Of a DNA stretch of 64,000 nt, positions 8,133 through 17,498 are shown one piece after another. The translations under genes were made by a program, and so were the position numbers. Position 1 is the stretch's first letter. Each line of letters opens with the position of its first letter. A model generated the notes under the pieces. That model did no database searches and was not told where the DNA came from. It saw only the letters and a list, made by a program, of their open reading frames with translations. The stretch is from Mycobacterium scrofulaceum (GTDB taxonomy: Bacteria > Actinomycetota > Actinomycetes > Mycobacteriales > Mycobacteriaceae), in the NCBI RefSeq assembly GCF_001667885.1, contig NZ_LZJW01000075.1, forward strand, positions 207,229-271,228, given 5' to 3'.

Positions 8133-9440
8133 TCACTTGTTCTGCTGTTGTTCCTTCAACCGCTGGGCCGCCTGCACCCGGCCCTCGTTGATCTCCGCCA
8201 TGGCTTCGGGGATCTCGCTGGCGGTGAACTTACCGCCCCGGCCGGTGGGCAGGCCACCGAATGAGTACTTCTCGTCGAACTTGGGCGCACTGGATTGCGC
8301 CCGCCGCGCCTCCACCTTCTCGATGACGGGCTCCAGCCGCTTGGCCTTTTCGGCCACCGCTTTGGCGTCCCGCTCGATGAATTCGGGCAAGACGTCGGAG
8401 CCCATCAGTTCGATGGATTCCATGGTGCCCTCGTGGCTGCGCGGGTTGAGCAGCAGGATGATCTCGTCGACGCCGCTTTCCTCGTAGCCGCGCAGGAATT
8501 CGCGGACGGTGGCGGGTGATCCGATCGCGCCGCGGCCGGGCCCGTAGGCCAGCGTCGGATCCTTTTCGACCTCTTCCAGATACCGCTTCCACACCCCGGT
8601 CCGGCCGGGCGTGTGCACGCCCGTCATGTAGTAGTGCATGATCCCGAACGAGAAGAATCCGCCGCCTTGCCCCAGCCGTTGCAGCGCCTGCTCGTCGGTC
8701 TTGGCGACCATCATCGACAGGTCGCCGCCGATGGCCAGGATGTTGGGATTGATTCGCGGTGTGACGGGCACGCCGTTCTCTTCGAATTCCTTGTAATAGC
8801 CGTTCACCCGCTCGGTCAGCGGCCCGGGCCCGGTGTAGGCGAAACTCAAGGCGCCGATCGCCTTTTGGGCGGCCATTTGCACGCTCGCCGGCCGCGTGCA
8901 GGCGACCCAGACCGGAGGGTGGGGCTTTTGGAGCGGCTTGGGAACGACGTTGCGGGCCGGCATCTGGACATGCTCCCCGCTGAAGCCGGAGAACGGCTCC
9001 TCGATCATGCAGCGGATCGAGACCTCGAGGGCCTCTTCCCACTGCGCCCGCTTGTCGGCGGGATCGATGTTGAACCCGCCTAGTTCACCCACGGAGGACG
9101 ATTCCCCGGTGCCGAACTCGACTCGGCCGTTGGAGAGCAGGTCGAGGGTGGCGATGCGTTCGGCGACGCGGGCCGGGTGGTTGACCACCGGCGGCAGGTG
9201 CATGATGCCGAACCCGAGCCGGATGTTCTTGGTCCGCTGGCTCGCCGCCGCCAGGAAGATCTCCGGCGCCGTCGAGTGACAGTACTCCTCGAGGAAGTGG
9301 TGCTCGGTCAGCCAGACGGTGGAGAAGCCCGCCTTGTCGGCGGCCTCGACCTCGTCGAGGCACTCCTGCATCATCACGTGCTCGTCGTCCGGGGCCCAGG
9401 GCCGCGGCAGGGCGAATTCGTAGAACAGCGAGATCTTCAT
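8133..9440 (-). CDS. LLM class flavin-dependent oxidoreductase (bacterial-luciferase-like monooxygenase)
   Basis: A 435-residue luciferase-like TIM-barrel protein. Marker segments are WLTEHHF at about 43-49, the RVAERIATLD helix and the strand VEFGTGESSS. The C-terminal tail is longer than usual, charged and helical. Members use FMNH2 or F420H2 to hydroxylate, oxidise or cleave substrates. The ATG at 9440 has a very strong AGGAGGT site five bases ahead, and the upstream flavoprotein gene ends only 3 bp before it. In the operon it could supply a ring-opening or hydroxylation step. Confidence 0.92.
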   Translation of the reverse strand: MKISLFYEFALPRPWAPDDEHVMMQECLDEVEAADKAGFSTVWLTEHHFLEEYCHSTAPEIFLAAASQRTKNIRLGFGIMHLPPVVNHPARVAERIATLDLLSNGRVEFGTGESSSVGELGGFNIDPADKRAQWEEALEVSIRCMIEEPFSGFSGEHVQMPARNVVPKPLQKPHPPVWVACTRPASVQMAAQKAIGALSFAYTGPGPLTERVNGYYKEFEENGVPVTPRINPNILAIGGDLSMMVAKTDEQALQRLGQGGGFFSFGIMHYYMTGVHTPGRTGVWKRYLEEVEKDPTLAYGPGRGAIGSPATVREFLRGYEESGVDEIILLLNPRSHEGTMESIELMGSDVLPEFIERDAKAVAEKAKRLEPVIEKVEARRAQSSAPKFDEKYSFGGLPTGRGGKFTASEIPEAMAEINEGRVQAAQRLKEQQQNK

Positions 9441-9443
9441 TTA

Positions 9444-11183
9444 CTACCTCCTATGAGAATTAAGGGTTCGGTTGGCTGCATGTGCGGCAATGTGATTCGC
9501 GGCGACGAAGCCGAACGTCATCGCGGGTCCGATAGTCGCCCCCGCCCCGGCGTAGCTGCGGCCCATCACCGGCGCGGAGGTGTTGCCCACCGCGTACAGT
9601 CCCGGCACCACGGACGCGTCGTCGCGTAGCACCCGCGCGTATTCGTCTGTGCTCAGGCCCCCCGACGTCCCGAGGTCACCGAGAACGATCCGGAACGCGT
9701 AATAAGGCGGGTCGCCCAGCGGGTACAGGTTCGGGTTGGGCAGTGTGGGGTCGCCGTAGTAGTTGTCGTAGACGCTGTCGCCGCGGTTGAAGTCGTCGTC
9801 GTGACCCTTGCGGGCGAGTTCGTTGAAACGCCGGGCGGTTTGGCAAAGATGATCCACCGGCACGCCGATGCGGTCCGCCATCTCCTCCCAGGTCATCGCG
9901 GCTTTGACCACACCCGATTCCAGCCACGCCGCGGGGACCTTGCGGCCGGTGGGAACCGGTGCGCCCGGGATCTTGGGTAGCGGTAGGTGGCCCCCGATGA
10001 CGTAGCGATTCCACGACCTGTGGTCGGTGATCAGCCAACAGGGAATGTGGGTGATCCCGGTCCGCTGCCCGTCGATCATGGCGTGGCCGAAGTCCATGTA
10101 GGGCGCCGCCTCGTTGATGAACCGCTTGCCATCGCCGTTGACGATGAACTGCGCCGGCATCATGCGTTCGTTGAGCATGAATTGCATCCGGCCGTCCGGC
10201 CACTGGATGGCGGGAAACCACCACGCCTCGTCGAGCAACTCGACTGCGGCGCCCAGCTTCTGGGCCGCGCGGATGCCGTCCCCCATCGCGGCGGGGTTTC
10301 CGAAGCTCCAGTCCTGATCCACCTCGGGTAGCAGTTCCTTGCGCCAGGCCAGGTCGTGGTCGAAGCCGCCGGAGGCCAGGATCACCCCCAGACGCGCGCC
10401 GATTCGCTGCGTTTCGCCACGCCTTTCCACCGCCGCACCCGTCACCGATCCGTCGGCGTCGGCGAGCAACTCGGTCATCGGCGAGTCCAGCCACAGCGGG
10501 ATGCCGCGCTCGCGCATGGTCAATCTCAGGCGAGCGGCCAGGGACTGCCCGATCGCCGCCATCCGCTCGCCGAACACCCGCGCCCGCACCATCCGCGCAA
10601 TGAGCTTGAGCAGCACTCCCTTGCCCGCCCACGATTGCCGGATGCGGTAGAACGTCCGAAGCTCCTTGGGCCCCAGCCAAATTCCTTTGGGCGCCAGAGC
10701 CAGGGGCTTCAGCAGCAGCTGTTCGTCGGGCCCCAGCTTCCGCAGGTCGATGGGCGGGACGTTGATGGTGCTGCCGAGTTCCGATCCGCCGGCGAGTTCC
10801 GGATAGTAGTCCGCGTAGCCCGGTTTCCAGACGAACTCGCACCATCCGGAGAGCCGCTCGAGGAATCCGAGCATCTTCGGCGCGGATTCGACGTACTGCC
10901 GTATCCGCGCCTCGCTGACCAGTCCACCGGTGATCTGCCGCAAATATTCGGCGACGCCTTCGGTGTCCGGGGCGTAGCCCTCCCTGCGTTGCGCCGGCGC
11001 GCCGGGCACCCAGATGCCGCCCCCGGACAGGGCGGTGGAGCCGCCGAAGAACGACGATTTCTCCACCACCAGCGCGTCCAGGCCGGCGGCCTGGGCGGTC
11101 AGGGCGGCCGTCATACCACCGCCACCCGAACCGATGACCAGCACGTCGACAACGTGGTCGAAACCATCTGCCGCAGTGGTCAT
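9444..11183 (-). CDS. FAD-binding protein, 3-ketosteroid-dehydrogenase (KstD)-like
   Basis: A 579-residue flavoprotein of the succinate dehydrogenase/fumarate reductase/KstD class. The FAD Rossmann motif is GSGGGG at 18-23, followed by [16 protein letters not shown]. The C terminus has a GN-x-x-x-x-x-MG-x-x-Y-x-G-x-G motif that in KstD carries the active-site Tyr and Gly. Such enzymes introduce a double bond next to a ketone (delta-1 dehydrogenation). The ATG overlaps the mhpB-like stop (ATGA), so it is translationally coupled. A longer upstream reading of this frame overlaps mhpB and is rejected. Confidence 0.92.
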   Translation of the reverse strand: MTTAADGFDHVVDVLVIGSGGGGMTAALTAQAAGLDALVVEKSSFFGGSTALSGGGIWVPGAPAQRREGYAPDTEGVAEYLRQITGGLVSEARIRQYVESAPKMLGFLERLSGWCEFVWKPGYADYYPELAGGSELGSTINVPPIDLRKLGPDEQLLLKPLALAPKGIWLGPKELRTFYRIRQSWAGKGVLLKLIARMVRARVFGERMAAIGQSLAARLRLTMRERGIPLWLDSPMTELLADADGSVTGAAVERRGETQRIGARLGVILASGGFDHDLAWRKELLPEVDQDWSFGNPAAMGDGIRAAQKLGAAVELLDEAWWFPAIQWPDGRMQFMLNERMMPAQFIVNGDGKRFINEAAPYMDFGHAMIDGQRTGITHIPCWLITDHRSWNRYVIGGHLPLPKIPGAPVPTGRKVPAAWLESGVVKAAMTWEEMADRIGVPVDHLCQTARRFNELARKGHDDDFNRGDSVYDNYYGDPTLPNPNLYPLGDPPYYAFRIVLGDLGTSGGLSTDEYARVLRDDASVVPGLYAVGNTSAPVMGRSYAGAGATIGPAMTFGFVAANHIAAHAANRTLNSHRR

Positions 11184-12130
11184 TTCGGGACCGCCGTTCT
11201 GATGGCGAATCCGGCGATCAGTTCCGGAGCGGGCTGGTAGTAGCGGCCGACGGTTTTGTAGGGACCCGCGCTCGCCAGCGCCCCGAATGCGGCGATCCAC
11301 GTTCTGATCTCCTGGGCGGAGCTGCCGCCTTCGTGCGTCACGAACGAGTTGGACCATTGGTCCAGTTCGGTGAGCTGGCCGCCGTCGATGATCTCGAGGA
11401 ATCGCTGATCCCACACCGGGTTCAGCGCTTGCAGGTCGCTGTCACCGGCGGCGAAGCGCTTGGCCGCATCGATCACGGCCGACTGCCGGGCCTGCCGCTG
11501 TTCGGGCGTCATCGGCCGCCCTTGGACGATGCGCTCCAGCACCGGTGCCGGCGCAGTCGCCAGCGTGGGCACCGGCGGGCTGTGCGAAAGCCCACCCGAC
11601 CCCAGGACGAGGACCCGCTTGTCGAGTGTGGACAAGTAGGCGCCGACGGCGGCACCGAGCGCCCGGCAACGATGCAGCGGCCCCAGCGGCACGCCGATCG
11701 CGTTGATGAAGATCGGTATCACCGGGCGGGCGGTCGCGGCGCCGAACAGCTTTTCGAGGGGCTGGACGGTGCCGTGGTCGACGTCCATGCATGCCGAGAC
11801 CGCGACGTCGACCCCGGCGTCGAGCACGGCTTTCGCGCACTCGGTCGCCAGCTTCTCCGGGACGTCGAGGGGGCCGGCGTGGGTGCCGTAGTCCCCGACC
11901 CCGTTGGCGCCGGTGCCGATGCAGAAGGGCGGCATCGTCTTGTAGAAGAACCCGTTGTAGTGGTCCGGGGAGAAGACGACGACGAGTTCGGGGTCGTAGT
12001 CGTCGACGAATCGTCGCGCTTCGGCGATCGCGCCCTCGATGTCATCAAGCAGGTCCTGCGACGGCCCCGGAAGATTCAGGAGCGGGCTGTGCGACATACA
12101 GCACAGAGCCAGTGCCACTTTGCGGTTCAC
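11180..12130 (-). CDS. mhpB: Extradiol ring-cleavage dioxygenase, 2,3-dihydroxyphenylpropionate 1,2-dioxygenase type
   Basis: A LigB-superfamily class III extradiol dioxygenase closely resembling E. coli MhpB along its length: SHSPL near the N terminus, [10 protein letters not shown], and the two histidines treated as catalytic in MhpB, in [10 protein letters not shown] and GLSHSPP. The enzyme opens a catechol ring meta to the hydroxyls with Fe(II). The start is uncertain: GTG at 12130 is preferred because it gives a length like MhpB, but the frame is open to 12160. Either choice overlaps the 3' end of the mhpA-like gene (86 nt with the chosen start). The stop overlaps the start of the KstD-like gene. 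Confidence 0.92.
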   Translation of the reverse strand: MNRKVALALCCMSHSPLLNLPGPSQDLLDDIEGAIAEARRFVDDYDPELVVVFSPDHYNGFFYKTMPPFCIGTGANGVGDYGTHAGPLDVPEKLATECAKAVLDAGVDVAVSACMDVDHGTVQPLEKLFGAATARPVIPIFINAIGVPLGPLHRCRALGAAVGAYLSTLDKRVLVLGSGGLSHSPPVPTLATAPAPVLERIVQGRPMTPEQRQARQSAVIDAAKRFAAGDSDLQALNPVWDQRFLEIIDGGQLTELDQWSNSFVTHEGGSSAQEIRTWIAAFGALASAGPYKTVGRYYQPAPELIAGFAIRTAVPK

Positions 12131-13766
12131 CCCCTCGCGGTGTGAGGGTGAGTGCGTCAAGGAGTGCGGCGCTCAGGTCGGGGGCGCGCTGGGCGATGCA
12201 GGCGCCGGCGATGCACCGATCGGGCCGCAGGAACAACACCGACTCCTGGTGAGTGTCGAACCAGGACTTGACGGCGCCGCTGGGATCGCCGACGACTACC
12301 ACGTCGGGATCGTCGTGTCCGGTCCAGTGCAGCTGGGTCACGGGACGCAACGCAATGAACTTCGCGCCCAGCGCTTTCCAGTTCGCGAAGGCGACGTCGC
12401 CGAGAATCTTGCGCGGGTTGTTGTTCCAGCAGAGCACGGCGAACCAGTCACCGATGACGTCGTCGAGCAGCACATTCCGCTTCTCGCGGGTGTCGACCCG
12501 CGGCTGGATGAACAGCGTGCCCACCGGCGAATCCGCCCGGCCGGGCGCGCTGTGCACGACGGCCCCCTGTTCGTAGCGCGGCATCGGCTTGAACCGCATC
12601 TCCAGGACATACCGCTTGAGCGACGGCACGATTGACGCCGACCGCACCAGCAGGTCTCGCGCGCCGGCCACCCGCCGATTGGTCGGCGAGATCACTCGAC
12701 CCACCATCGTGGAGAGGTCGATCATCGCCCGGGCGTGCTTGCGGCGCTCCACGTCATAGGTGTCCAGCAGCTTGTCGTCCGCGCGACCACTGACCACCGC
12801 CGCCAGCTTCCATCCCAGGTTGGCCGCGTCCCGGATGCCGCTGTTGTAGCCCTGGCCCTGCCATACCGGCATCAGGTGCGCCGCGTCTCCGGCCAGCAAC
12901 AGCCGGCCCCGACGAAACGCCCCGGCGATCCGGGAGTGATGCGTGTAGACCCGCCGGCGGATCACGTCGACGCGGTCCGGGTGCGGCACCATCCGGGCCA
13001 GCATCTGCGTCAGGAAGGCCGGATCCTCCGCCTGCTCGTCGGTCTCGTCGGCGTGAATCATGAACTCGAACCGCCGGATTCCGTGCGCGATCGAGATCGA
13101 CGCGTACGGGCGTTCGGGGTCGGCGCCCACCTCGCTGTTGGGGTGGCCGAGCGGGTCGTTGGCGATGTCGACCACCAGCCAGCGCGTGGACGATGTGGTT
13201 CCGTCGAACGACACGTCCATCATGCGGCGGGTCATGCTGCGGCCCCCGTCGCAGCCGACCACGTAACGCGCTCGCAGGCTTGCGGTTTCGTGGTCGTGCC
13301 GGCCCCCGAGTTCGACGGTCACCCCGTCGTCGTCCTGCCGGCAGGCGGTCATCGGCCGTCCCCACCACACCTGGACATGCTCGAACCGGTCCAGGCCGGC
13401 CAGCAATTCGGCGTCGACGAGGGGCTGCACGAAGCCATTGCGCTTCGGCCACCCGAACCGGGCGTCGGGCGGGGCCATTTCGGCGAGGACGCGCCGCTTG
13501 GCGTCGACGAACCGCAGGATCTGGTTCGGCACCGTGTGCGGCACGACCCGGTCGGCCAGCCCGATCGACTGGAAGGTCCGCAACGCCTCGTCGTCGAGCC
13601 CCACCCCGCGCGGATAGTCGATCAGCGTGTCCCGTTCCTCGACCAGGATGGTGCTAATGCCTTGCAGACCAAGGATGTTCGCCAGCGTGAGGCCGACCGG
13701 TCCCGCCCCGACCACGACAACGTCGGTCTCGATTCCTGCCGGCTCACGCCCCGGGTCGACCATCAC
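12045..13766 (-). CDS. mhpA: FAD-dependent aromatic hydroxylase, 3-(3-hydroxyphenyl)propionate hydroxylase type
   Basis: A 573-residue class A flavoprotein monooxygenase. The FAD motif GAGPVGL is at about 20-26, the DG motif is in [10 protein letters not shown] and the GD motif in [12 protein letters not shown] followed by [10 protein letters not shown]-terminal thioredoxin-like domain (about 400-573) is kept, as in MhpA and phenol hydroxylases. The enzyme ortho-hydroxylates a phenol to a catechol, the substrate of the adjacent mhpB. GTG at 13766 or the next codon ATG at 13763 may start it; both overlap the mhpC-like stop. The tail overlaps mhpB by at least 86 nt. Confidence 0.92.
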   Translation of the reverse strand: MMVDPGREPAGIETDVVVVGAGPVGLTLANILGLQGISTILVEERDTLIDYPRGVGLDDEALRTFQSIGLADRVVPHTVPNQILRFVDAKRRVLAEMAPPDARFGWPKRNGFVQPLVDAELLAGLDRFEHVQVWWGRPMTACRQDDDGVTVELGGRHDHETASLRARYVVGCDGGRSMTRRMMDVSFDGTTSSTRWLVVDIANDPLGHPNSEVGADPERPYASISIAHGIRRFEFMIHADETDEQAEDPAFLTQMLARMVPHPDRVDVIRRRVYTHHSRIAGAFRRGRLLLAGDAAHLMPVWQGQGYNSGIRDAANLGWKLAAVVSGRADDKLLDTYDVERRKHARAMIDLSTMVGRVISPTNRRVAGARDLLVRSASIVPSLKRYVLEMRFKPMPRYEQGAVVHSAPGRADSPVGTLFIQPRVDTREKRNVLLDDVIGDWFAVLCWNNNPRKILGDVAFANWKALGAKFIALRPVTQLHWTGHDDPDVVVVGDPSGAVKSWFDTHQESVLFLRPDRCIAGACIAQRAPDLSAALLDALTLTPRGGEPQSGTGSVLYVAQPAPESSGAVAGPA

Positions 13767-14626
13767 CGCCCCAGCAGGAAGTCAAGATGCAGACGATTGA
13801 ACGTCTTGGGGTCCTCGTACTGAGGCCAGTGACCGCAGCCGGGCATCACCTCGAAGCGCGCGTTGGGAATCATCGACGCGATCCGGCGGCCCTCGGTCAC
13901 GTCGGCGGTCGGGTCGTCACTGGTCCACAGCACCAGCGTGGGCGCGATGATCGCACCGTACTCGTCGGGGCCGATGATGTTGCGCGCCCGAATCTCCGGG
14001 TCCTGCAGCGCCATGATGTCCCGCATGGCGTCGACGAACCCCGGTTGGCGATAGACGCGTTGGCGGCTGGCCACCAGGTCGTCGTAGTCCTTGGACTTGT
14101 CGGCCATCAGCCACTTGATCCGCGCCTGCACCGTCTCCCAGGTCGGGTCCTCGGCGGCGGCCATGGACAGCGTGATGATCCGCTTCATCACGACCGGGTC
14201 GGCCTGCGAGCCGCCGGCGGTGTTCAGGACGAGCCGGTCCACCACGTCCGGATGGTCGATCGCGGCGCGGGTGGCCACCCAGCCGCCCAGCGATTCACCG
14301 CTGATGCAGGCGCGATCGACACCGATGGTGCGCAGGACCGCCATCAGATGCTCGACGTAGTGCCGGACCTCCAGCGGGTGGCCCGGCTTATCGGTATAGC
14401 CGTGGCCCAGCATGTCGATGGACCAGGTCCAGAAATGTTCGGCGTGGGCCCCCAGGTTGCGGACATACGCCTCGGCGTGGCCGCCTGATCCGTGGAGCAG
14501 CACCAGCACGGGCTTCCCGGGGTCGCCGGCGCGCAGGTAGCGCGTGCGCACCCCGCCGGCGTCGAGGTAGCCCTGCTCGAATGCGACGCCCTGCAGATCG
14601 CTCCAGATGCTCTCGAACTCCGCCAC
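13763..14626 (-). CDS. mhpC: Alpha/beta hydrolase, meta-fission-product hydrolase (MhpC/HsaD type)
   Basis: About 287 residues. HGSGGHAEA forms the oxyanion loop, the nucleophile Ser is in SGESLGGW, the acid lies in the WTSDDPT segment and the His is in GCGHWPQ. These match C-C bond hydrolases of aromatic meta-cleavage pathways. It is the first gene of the eight-gene operon. GTG at 14626 has AGAGAGGA a few bases ahead and is preferred over the ATG at 14644, which has no ribosome binding site. The product of mhpB ring opening is the expected substrate. It could act on a steroid-derived or arylpropionate-derived acid; the sequence alone does not tell. Confidence 0.88.
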   Translation of the reverse strand: MAEFESIWSDLQGVAFEQGYLDAGGVRTRYLRAGDPGKPVLVLLHGSGGHAEAYVRNLGAHAEHFWTWSIDMLGHGYTDKPGHPLEVRHYVEHLMAVLRTIGVDRACISGESLGGWVATRAAIDHPDVVDRLVLNTAGGSQADPVVMKRIITLSMAAAEDPTWETVQARIKWLMADKSKDYDDLVASRQRVYRQPGFVDAMRDIMALQDPEIRARNIIGPDEYGAIIAPTLVLWTSDDPTADVTEGRRIASMIPNARFEVMPGCGHWPQYEDPKTFNRLHLDFLLGR

Positions 14627-14680
14627 GGTTCCTCTCTGGCCCATGAGTGGGGAAATCTCGTTCTCGTTTTGGACGTACCT

Positions 14681-14710
14681 TGTGTGCTAATATCGCACAC
14701 TAATGTGCGC
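14681..14710. promoter_or_regulatory. Palindromic operator between the mhp-like operon and iclR
   Basis: The sequence TGTGTGCTAATATCGCACAC (14681-14700) is an interrupted inverted repeat, and its right arm is used again in GCACACTAATGTGC (to 14708), so three TGTGC/GCACA half sites lie in a row. A TATATATA stretch follows at 14711. Position between divergent genes and symmetry suit the IclR regulator encoded at 14753, probably controlling both directions. TTGACA on the minus strand at 14743-14748 could be a -35 element but its spacing to the AT box is too long to be sure. Confidence 0.6.
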
Positions 14711-14752
14711 TATATATAGAGCTTCGCTCTCGCGTCTAGGTCTGTCAAGGCT

Positions 14753-15430
14753 GTGACGGGTTCGGGCACGGGTTCGCAGACGCTGGCCAGGGGACTGACG
14801 GCGCTGCAAATGGTGGCGGATTCGCCCGGCGGCCTCACCGTGCAACAGCTGGCGGACCAGGTCGGGGTGCATCGCACGATCGCCTACCGATTGCTGACAA
14901 CGCTGACCGAGTTTCGGCTGTTGGCCAAGGGGGAGGACGGCCGCTACCGCCCCGCGTCCGGCCTCGCCGTTCTGGGCGCCGCATTCGACCGCAACGTGCG
15001 CCAAGTCAGCCTTCCGACGCTGCGTGCCCTGGCCGACGAGCTCGGCACCACGGTCTCGTTGCTCATCGCCGAGGGCGACCAGCAGGTGGCCATCGCGGTG
15101 ATCGTGCCAAGCCATGTGGCCTACCAACTGTCCTTCCATGAAGGCAGCCGATATCCGCTGGACCGCGGCGCCGCCGGGATCGCCTTGCTCGCCAGCATGC
15201 CGCCGCGCCCGGGAGAGCGAGACCTGGTGACCCGCGCGCGCGAGCGCGGCTGGGTGACCACGTACGGGGAGATCGAGCCGAACACCTACGGCCTCGCCGT
15301 GGCGGTGCACCGCCCCCCGCCGTCGCCGCCAACCTGCATCAACCTGATCTCGCACCGGGAAGACGTCGTGATGCGCGGAAAGGATGCGGTCGTCAAAGCC
15401 GCGAAACAGTTGTCCGACCTGCTGAGCTGA
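14753..15430 (+). CDS. IclR family transcriptional regulator
   Basis: 225 residues. An N-terminal winged helix-turn-helix at about 20-65 contains LTVQQLADQVGVHRT, followed by an IclR effector domain with a GAAGIALLA segment (about 142-150). The GTG start at 14753 begins right after the intergenic palindromes, and the leader is short. The effector domain is slightly shorter than the usual 170 residues and has a Pro-rich loop near 190. Location next to the ring-degradation operon implies it senses a pathway metabolite and controls both the divergent mhp-like operon and itself plus the downstream flavoprotein. Confidence 0.9.
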   Translation: MTGSGTGSQTLARGLTALQMVADSPGGLTVQQLADQVGVHRTIAYRLLTTLTEFRLLAKGEDGRYRPASGLAVLGAAFDRNVRQVSLPTLRALADELGTTVSLLIAEGDQQVAIAVIVPSHVAYQLSFHEGSRYPLDRGAAGIALLASMPPRPGERDLVTRARERGWVTTYGEIEPNTYGLAVAVHRPPPSPPTCINLISHREDVVMRGKDAVVKAAKQLSDLLS

Positions 15431-15444
15431 AGGGGTAGCAATTC

Positions 15445-17058
15445 ATGCCGTGGGACATGCAAGCCGATGTCGTCGTCCTCGGCAGCGGAGGCGCCGGGCT
15501 CACCGCCGCGCTCACCGGCGGCGGGGCCGGCGCGTCGGTGGAGGTTTTCGAGAAGGCGCCGACCATCGGCGGCACCACCGCGGTGTCGGGCGGCGTGGTG
15601 TGGATCCCCGCCCACAACCGTTCTCCCGAGGGCGAATTGACGCCCGCGGACGCGCTGCGATACCTGCGCGCGCAATCCCTGGGCTCGATGGACGACGAGC
15701 TGGTCGAGACCTTCGTGCACACCGGTCCCGCAATGCTCGACTTCGTCGAGGCACACAGCGGGCTGCGCTTCGAGATCGCCACCGGCTTTCCGGACTACCG
15801 GCCCGAGCTGCCGGGAGGGCAGCCCGGCGGCGGCCGGTCCCTCACCGCGGGGCCGTTCGATCTGAACCGGCTCGGCGAGTGGGGTCGCCGGATCACCGCG
15901 TTCCCGGCCGATTGGTCCAACGTCGGTATCGATGCGGAAACGAGGGCCCGCCTGCACGTGACGATCGACCAAGGCAGCGACCTCTGCGTCGCCGGGACGG
16001 CGTTGATCGCGGGTCTGCTCAACGGATTGCTGGATGCCGGGGTCACACCCCGGACTGACGCCCGGGCCGAAGAGCTCATCGCCGAGAATGGCGAGATCGT
16101 CGGGGTGCGCATCGCGTTGGCCGAGCGAAGCATCCGGGTGCGCGCGCGCCGCGGAGTCGTCCTGGGTGTCGGTGGCTTCGAATGGGATGCGGGTCTGGTG
16201 CAGGCGTTCCTGCGTGGCCCGATGCACGGCGCGGTGTCTCCGCCCAACAACACCGGAGACGGCCTGCGCATGGCGATGGCGCACGGCGCGGAACTGGCCA
16301 ACATGGGCGAGGCCTGGTGGGTGCCGATCGTCCAGATTCCGGGCGACACGATCGACGGCAGGCAACGCAGCCGCAGCGTACGCCTGGAGCGAACGCGGCC
16401 GCGGAGCATCATCGTCAACTCGGCGGGGCGGCGCTTCGTCAACGAGGCGTGCGACTACAACTCCATGGCCGGCGCCTTCCACTACCTCGATCCCCGCGGC
16501 GGGTACGTCAACGACCGAGGATGGATGGTGTTCGACTCAATCCACCTGCAGCGCTACGGATTCCTGGGCGTCGAACCGGGACAGCCCGTTCCGGACTGGT
16601 TTTGCGAGTCCGCCGACCTCGCCGAGCTGGCCGCGAAGACCGGCATCGACGCGGACGGCCTGATCCGCACCGTCGACGACTGGAACCGTCACGTGGCCGC
16701 CGGGGCCGACCCCGAGTTCGGGCGCGGCTCGAGCGCCTACGACGGCTACTGGGGCGACGACAAAGCGGCCACTCCAGCCGGCAAGACCCTCGGCCCGATC
16801 GACACCGCCCCGTTCTACGCGGTGCCGGTGTGCATCGGCGCGATGGGCACCAAGGGCGGTCCGCGCACCGACCGCGACGGGCGGGTGCTGCACGTCGGCG
16901 GCGAGCCCCTACCGGGCCTGTTCGCCGCCGGAAATGCGATGGGTGGGGCCACCGGCCGCGCCTACGGCGGCGCCGGCGGGACATTGGGCCCGGCAATGGT
17001 TTTCGGTTACCGCGCCGGCCACGCGGCCGCTACCGGGAAGTCCGTCGACCTCGAGTAG
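15445..17058 (+). CDS. FAD-binding dehydrogenase, KstD-like (second copy)
   Basis: A 537-residue flavoprotein of the same class as the one at 9444-11183. The FAD motif is LGSGGAGL at about 12-19, then EKAPTIGGTTAVSGGVVW, and the C-terminal GNAMGGATGRAYGGAGGTLG keeps the Tyr/Gly motif of ketosteroid dehydrogenases. It starts 14 bp after iclR with AGGGGTAGC ahead, so the two are co-transcribed. Two divergent KstD-like enzymes in one locus suggest successive desaturations of a cyclic ketone or two substrates. Its stop lies 2 bp from that of the convergent epoxide-hydrolase-like gene. Confidence 0.92.
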   Translation: MPWDMQADVVVLGSGGAGLTAALTGGGAGASVEVFEKAPTIGGTTAVSGGVVWIPAHNRSPEGELTPADALRYLRAQSLGSMDDELVETFVHTGPAMLDFVEAHSGLRFEIATGFPDYRPELPGGQPGGGRSLTAGPFDLNRLGEWGRRITAFPADWSNVGIDAETRARLHVTIDQGSDLCVAGTALIAGLLNGLLDAGVTPRTDARAEELIAENGEIVGVRIALAERSIRVRARRGVVLGVGGFEWDAGLVQAFLRGPMHGAVSPPNNTGDGLRMAMAHGAELANMGEAWWVPIVQIPGDTIDGRQRSRSVRLERTRPRSIIVNSAGRRFVNEACDYNSMAGAFHYLDPRGGYVNDRGWMVFDSIHLQRYGFLGVEPGQPVPDWFCESADLAELAAKTGIDADGLIRTVDDWNRHVAAGADPEFGRGSSAYDGYWGDDKAATPAGKTLGPIDTAPFYAVPVCIGAMGTKGGPRTDRDGRVLHVGGEPLPGLFAAGNAMGGATGRAYGGAGGTLGPAMVFGYRAGHAAATGKSVDLE

Positions 17059-17060
17059 CG

Positions 17061-17435
17061 CTAACCGAACGCGTCGGTGATGGCCGCCATGTCGAAGTAG
17101 TCGCGCCACCCGGCGATCCGGTCGTCTCGCACTTCGAAGACACCCATCACCGGCAAGGGAATTGTTCCGCCGTCCTTGCGGCGCATGACATCGGTGCGTT
17201 CGTTCATCACGAACGTCGCGTCGGCGATCTGACGGTGAACGTTGAAGTCGATTCCGTCGAACGCGGCGAGAAAACCCGCGATGAAGTCACGGATCGCCTC
17301 GCGGCCATGCACTGGAGCCATTGGGATGTTGTGGTACACCGCGTCTTCGGTGAAATATCCGGCGATCTCGTCGGGGTCGGGCGATGCCCAACGTTTGCAG
17401 AACTCCGTGACCAGCTCATCGGCGGAACGTGTCAT
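17061..17435 (-). CDS. Limonene-1,2-epoxide-hydrolase-like protein
   Basis: A small NTF2/SnoaL-fold protein of about 124 residues. The catalytic set of limonene-epoxide hydrolases is present: Tyr34 and Asn36 in VYHNIP, Arg80 and Asp82 in ERTDV, and the Asp in WRDYFD near 112. These position a water that opens an epoxide ring. Start is uncertain: ATG at 17435 or 17444 are both plausible, and the frame is open to 17471. It lies downstream of the histidine kinase on the same strand (63 bp gap). Mycobacterial relatives such as EphG act on lipid or sterol epoxides. Confidence 0.88.
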   Translation of the reverse strand: MTRSADELVTEFCKRWASPDPDEIAGYFTEDAVYHNIPMAPVHGREAIRDFIAGFLAAFDGIDFNVHRQIADATFVMNERTDVMRRKDGGTIPLPVMGVFEVRDDRIAGWRDYFDMAAITDAFG

Positions 17436-17498
17436 GCCCTTCATGCAACACATTGCCGCAGGGCAAATCAAGACCGGAGAAGGCCGGCAGACCGCGGT

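Noticed and set aside
11184..11414. Upstream extension of the KstD-like flavoprotein
   Set aside because: It is antiframe to mhpB and the FAD motif begins right after the ATG at 11183.
5464..17058. Complete phenylpropionate pathway including mhpD, mhpE and mhpF
   Set aside because: No hydratase, aldolase or acetaldehyde dehydrogenase of that type is found in the window.
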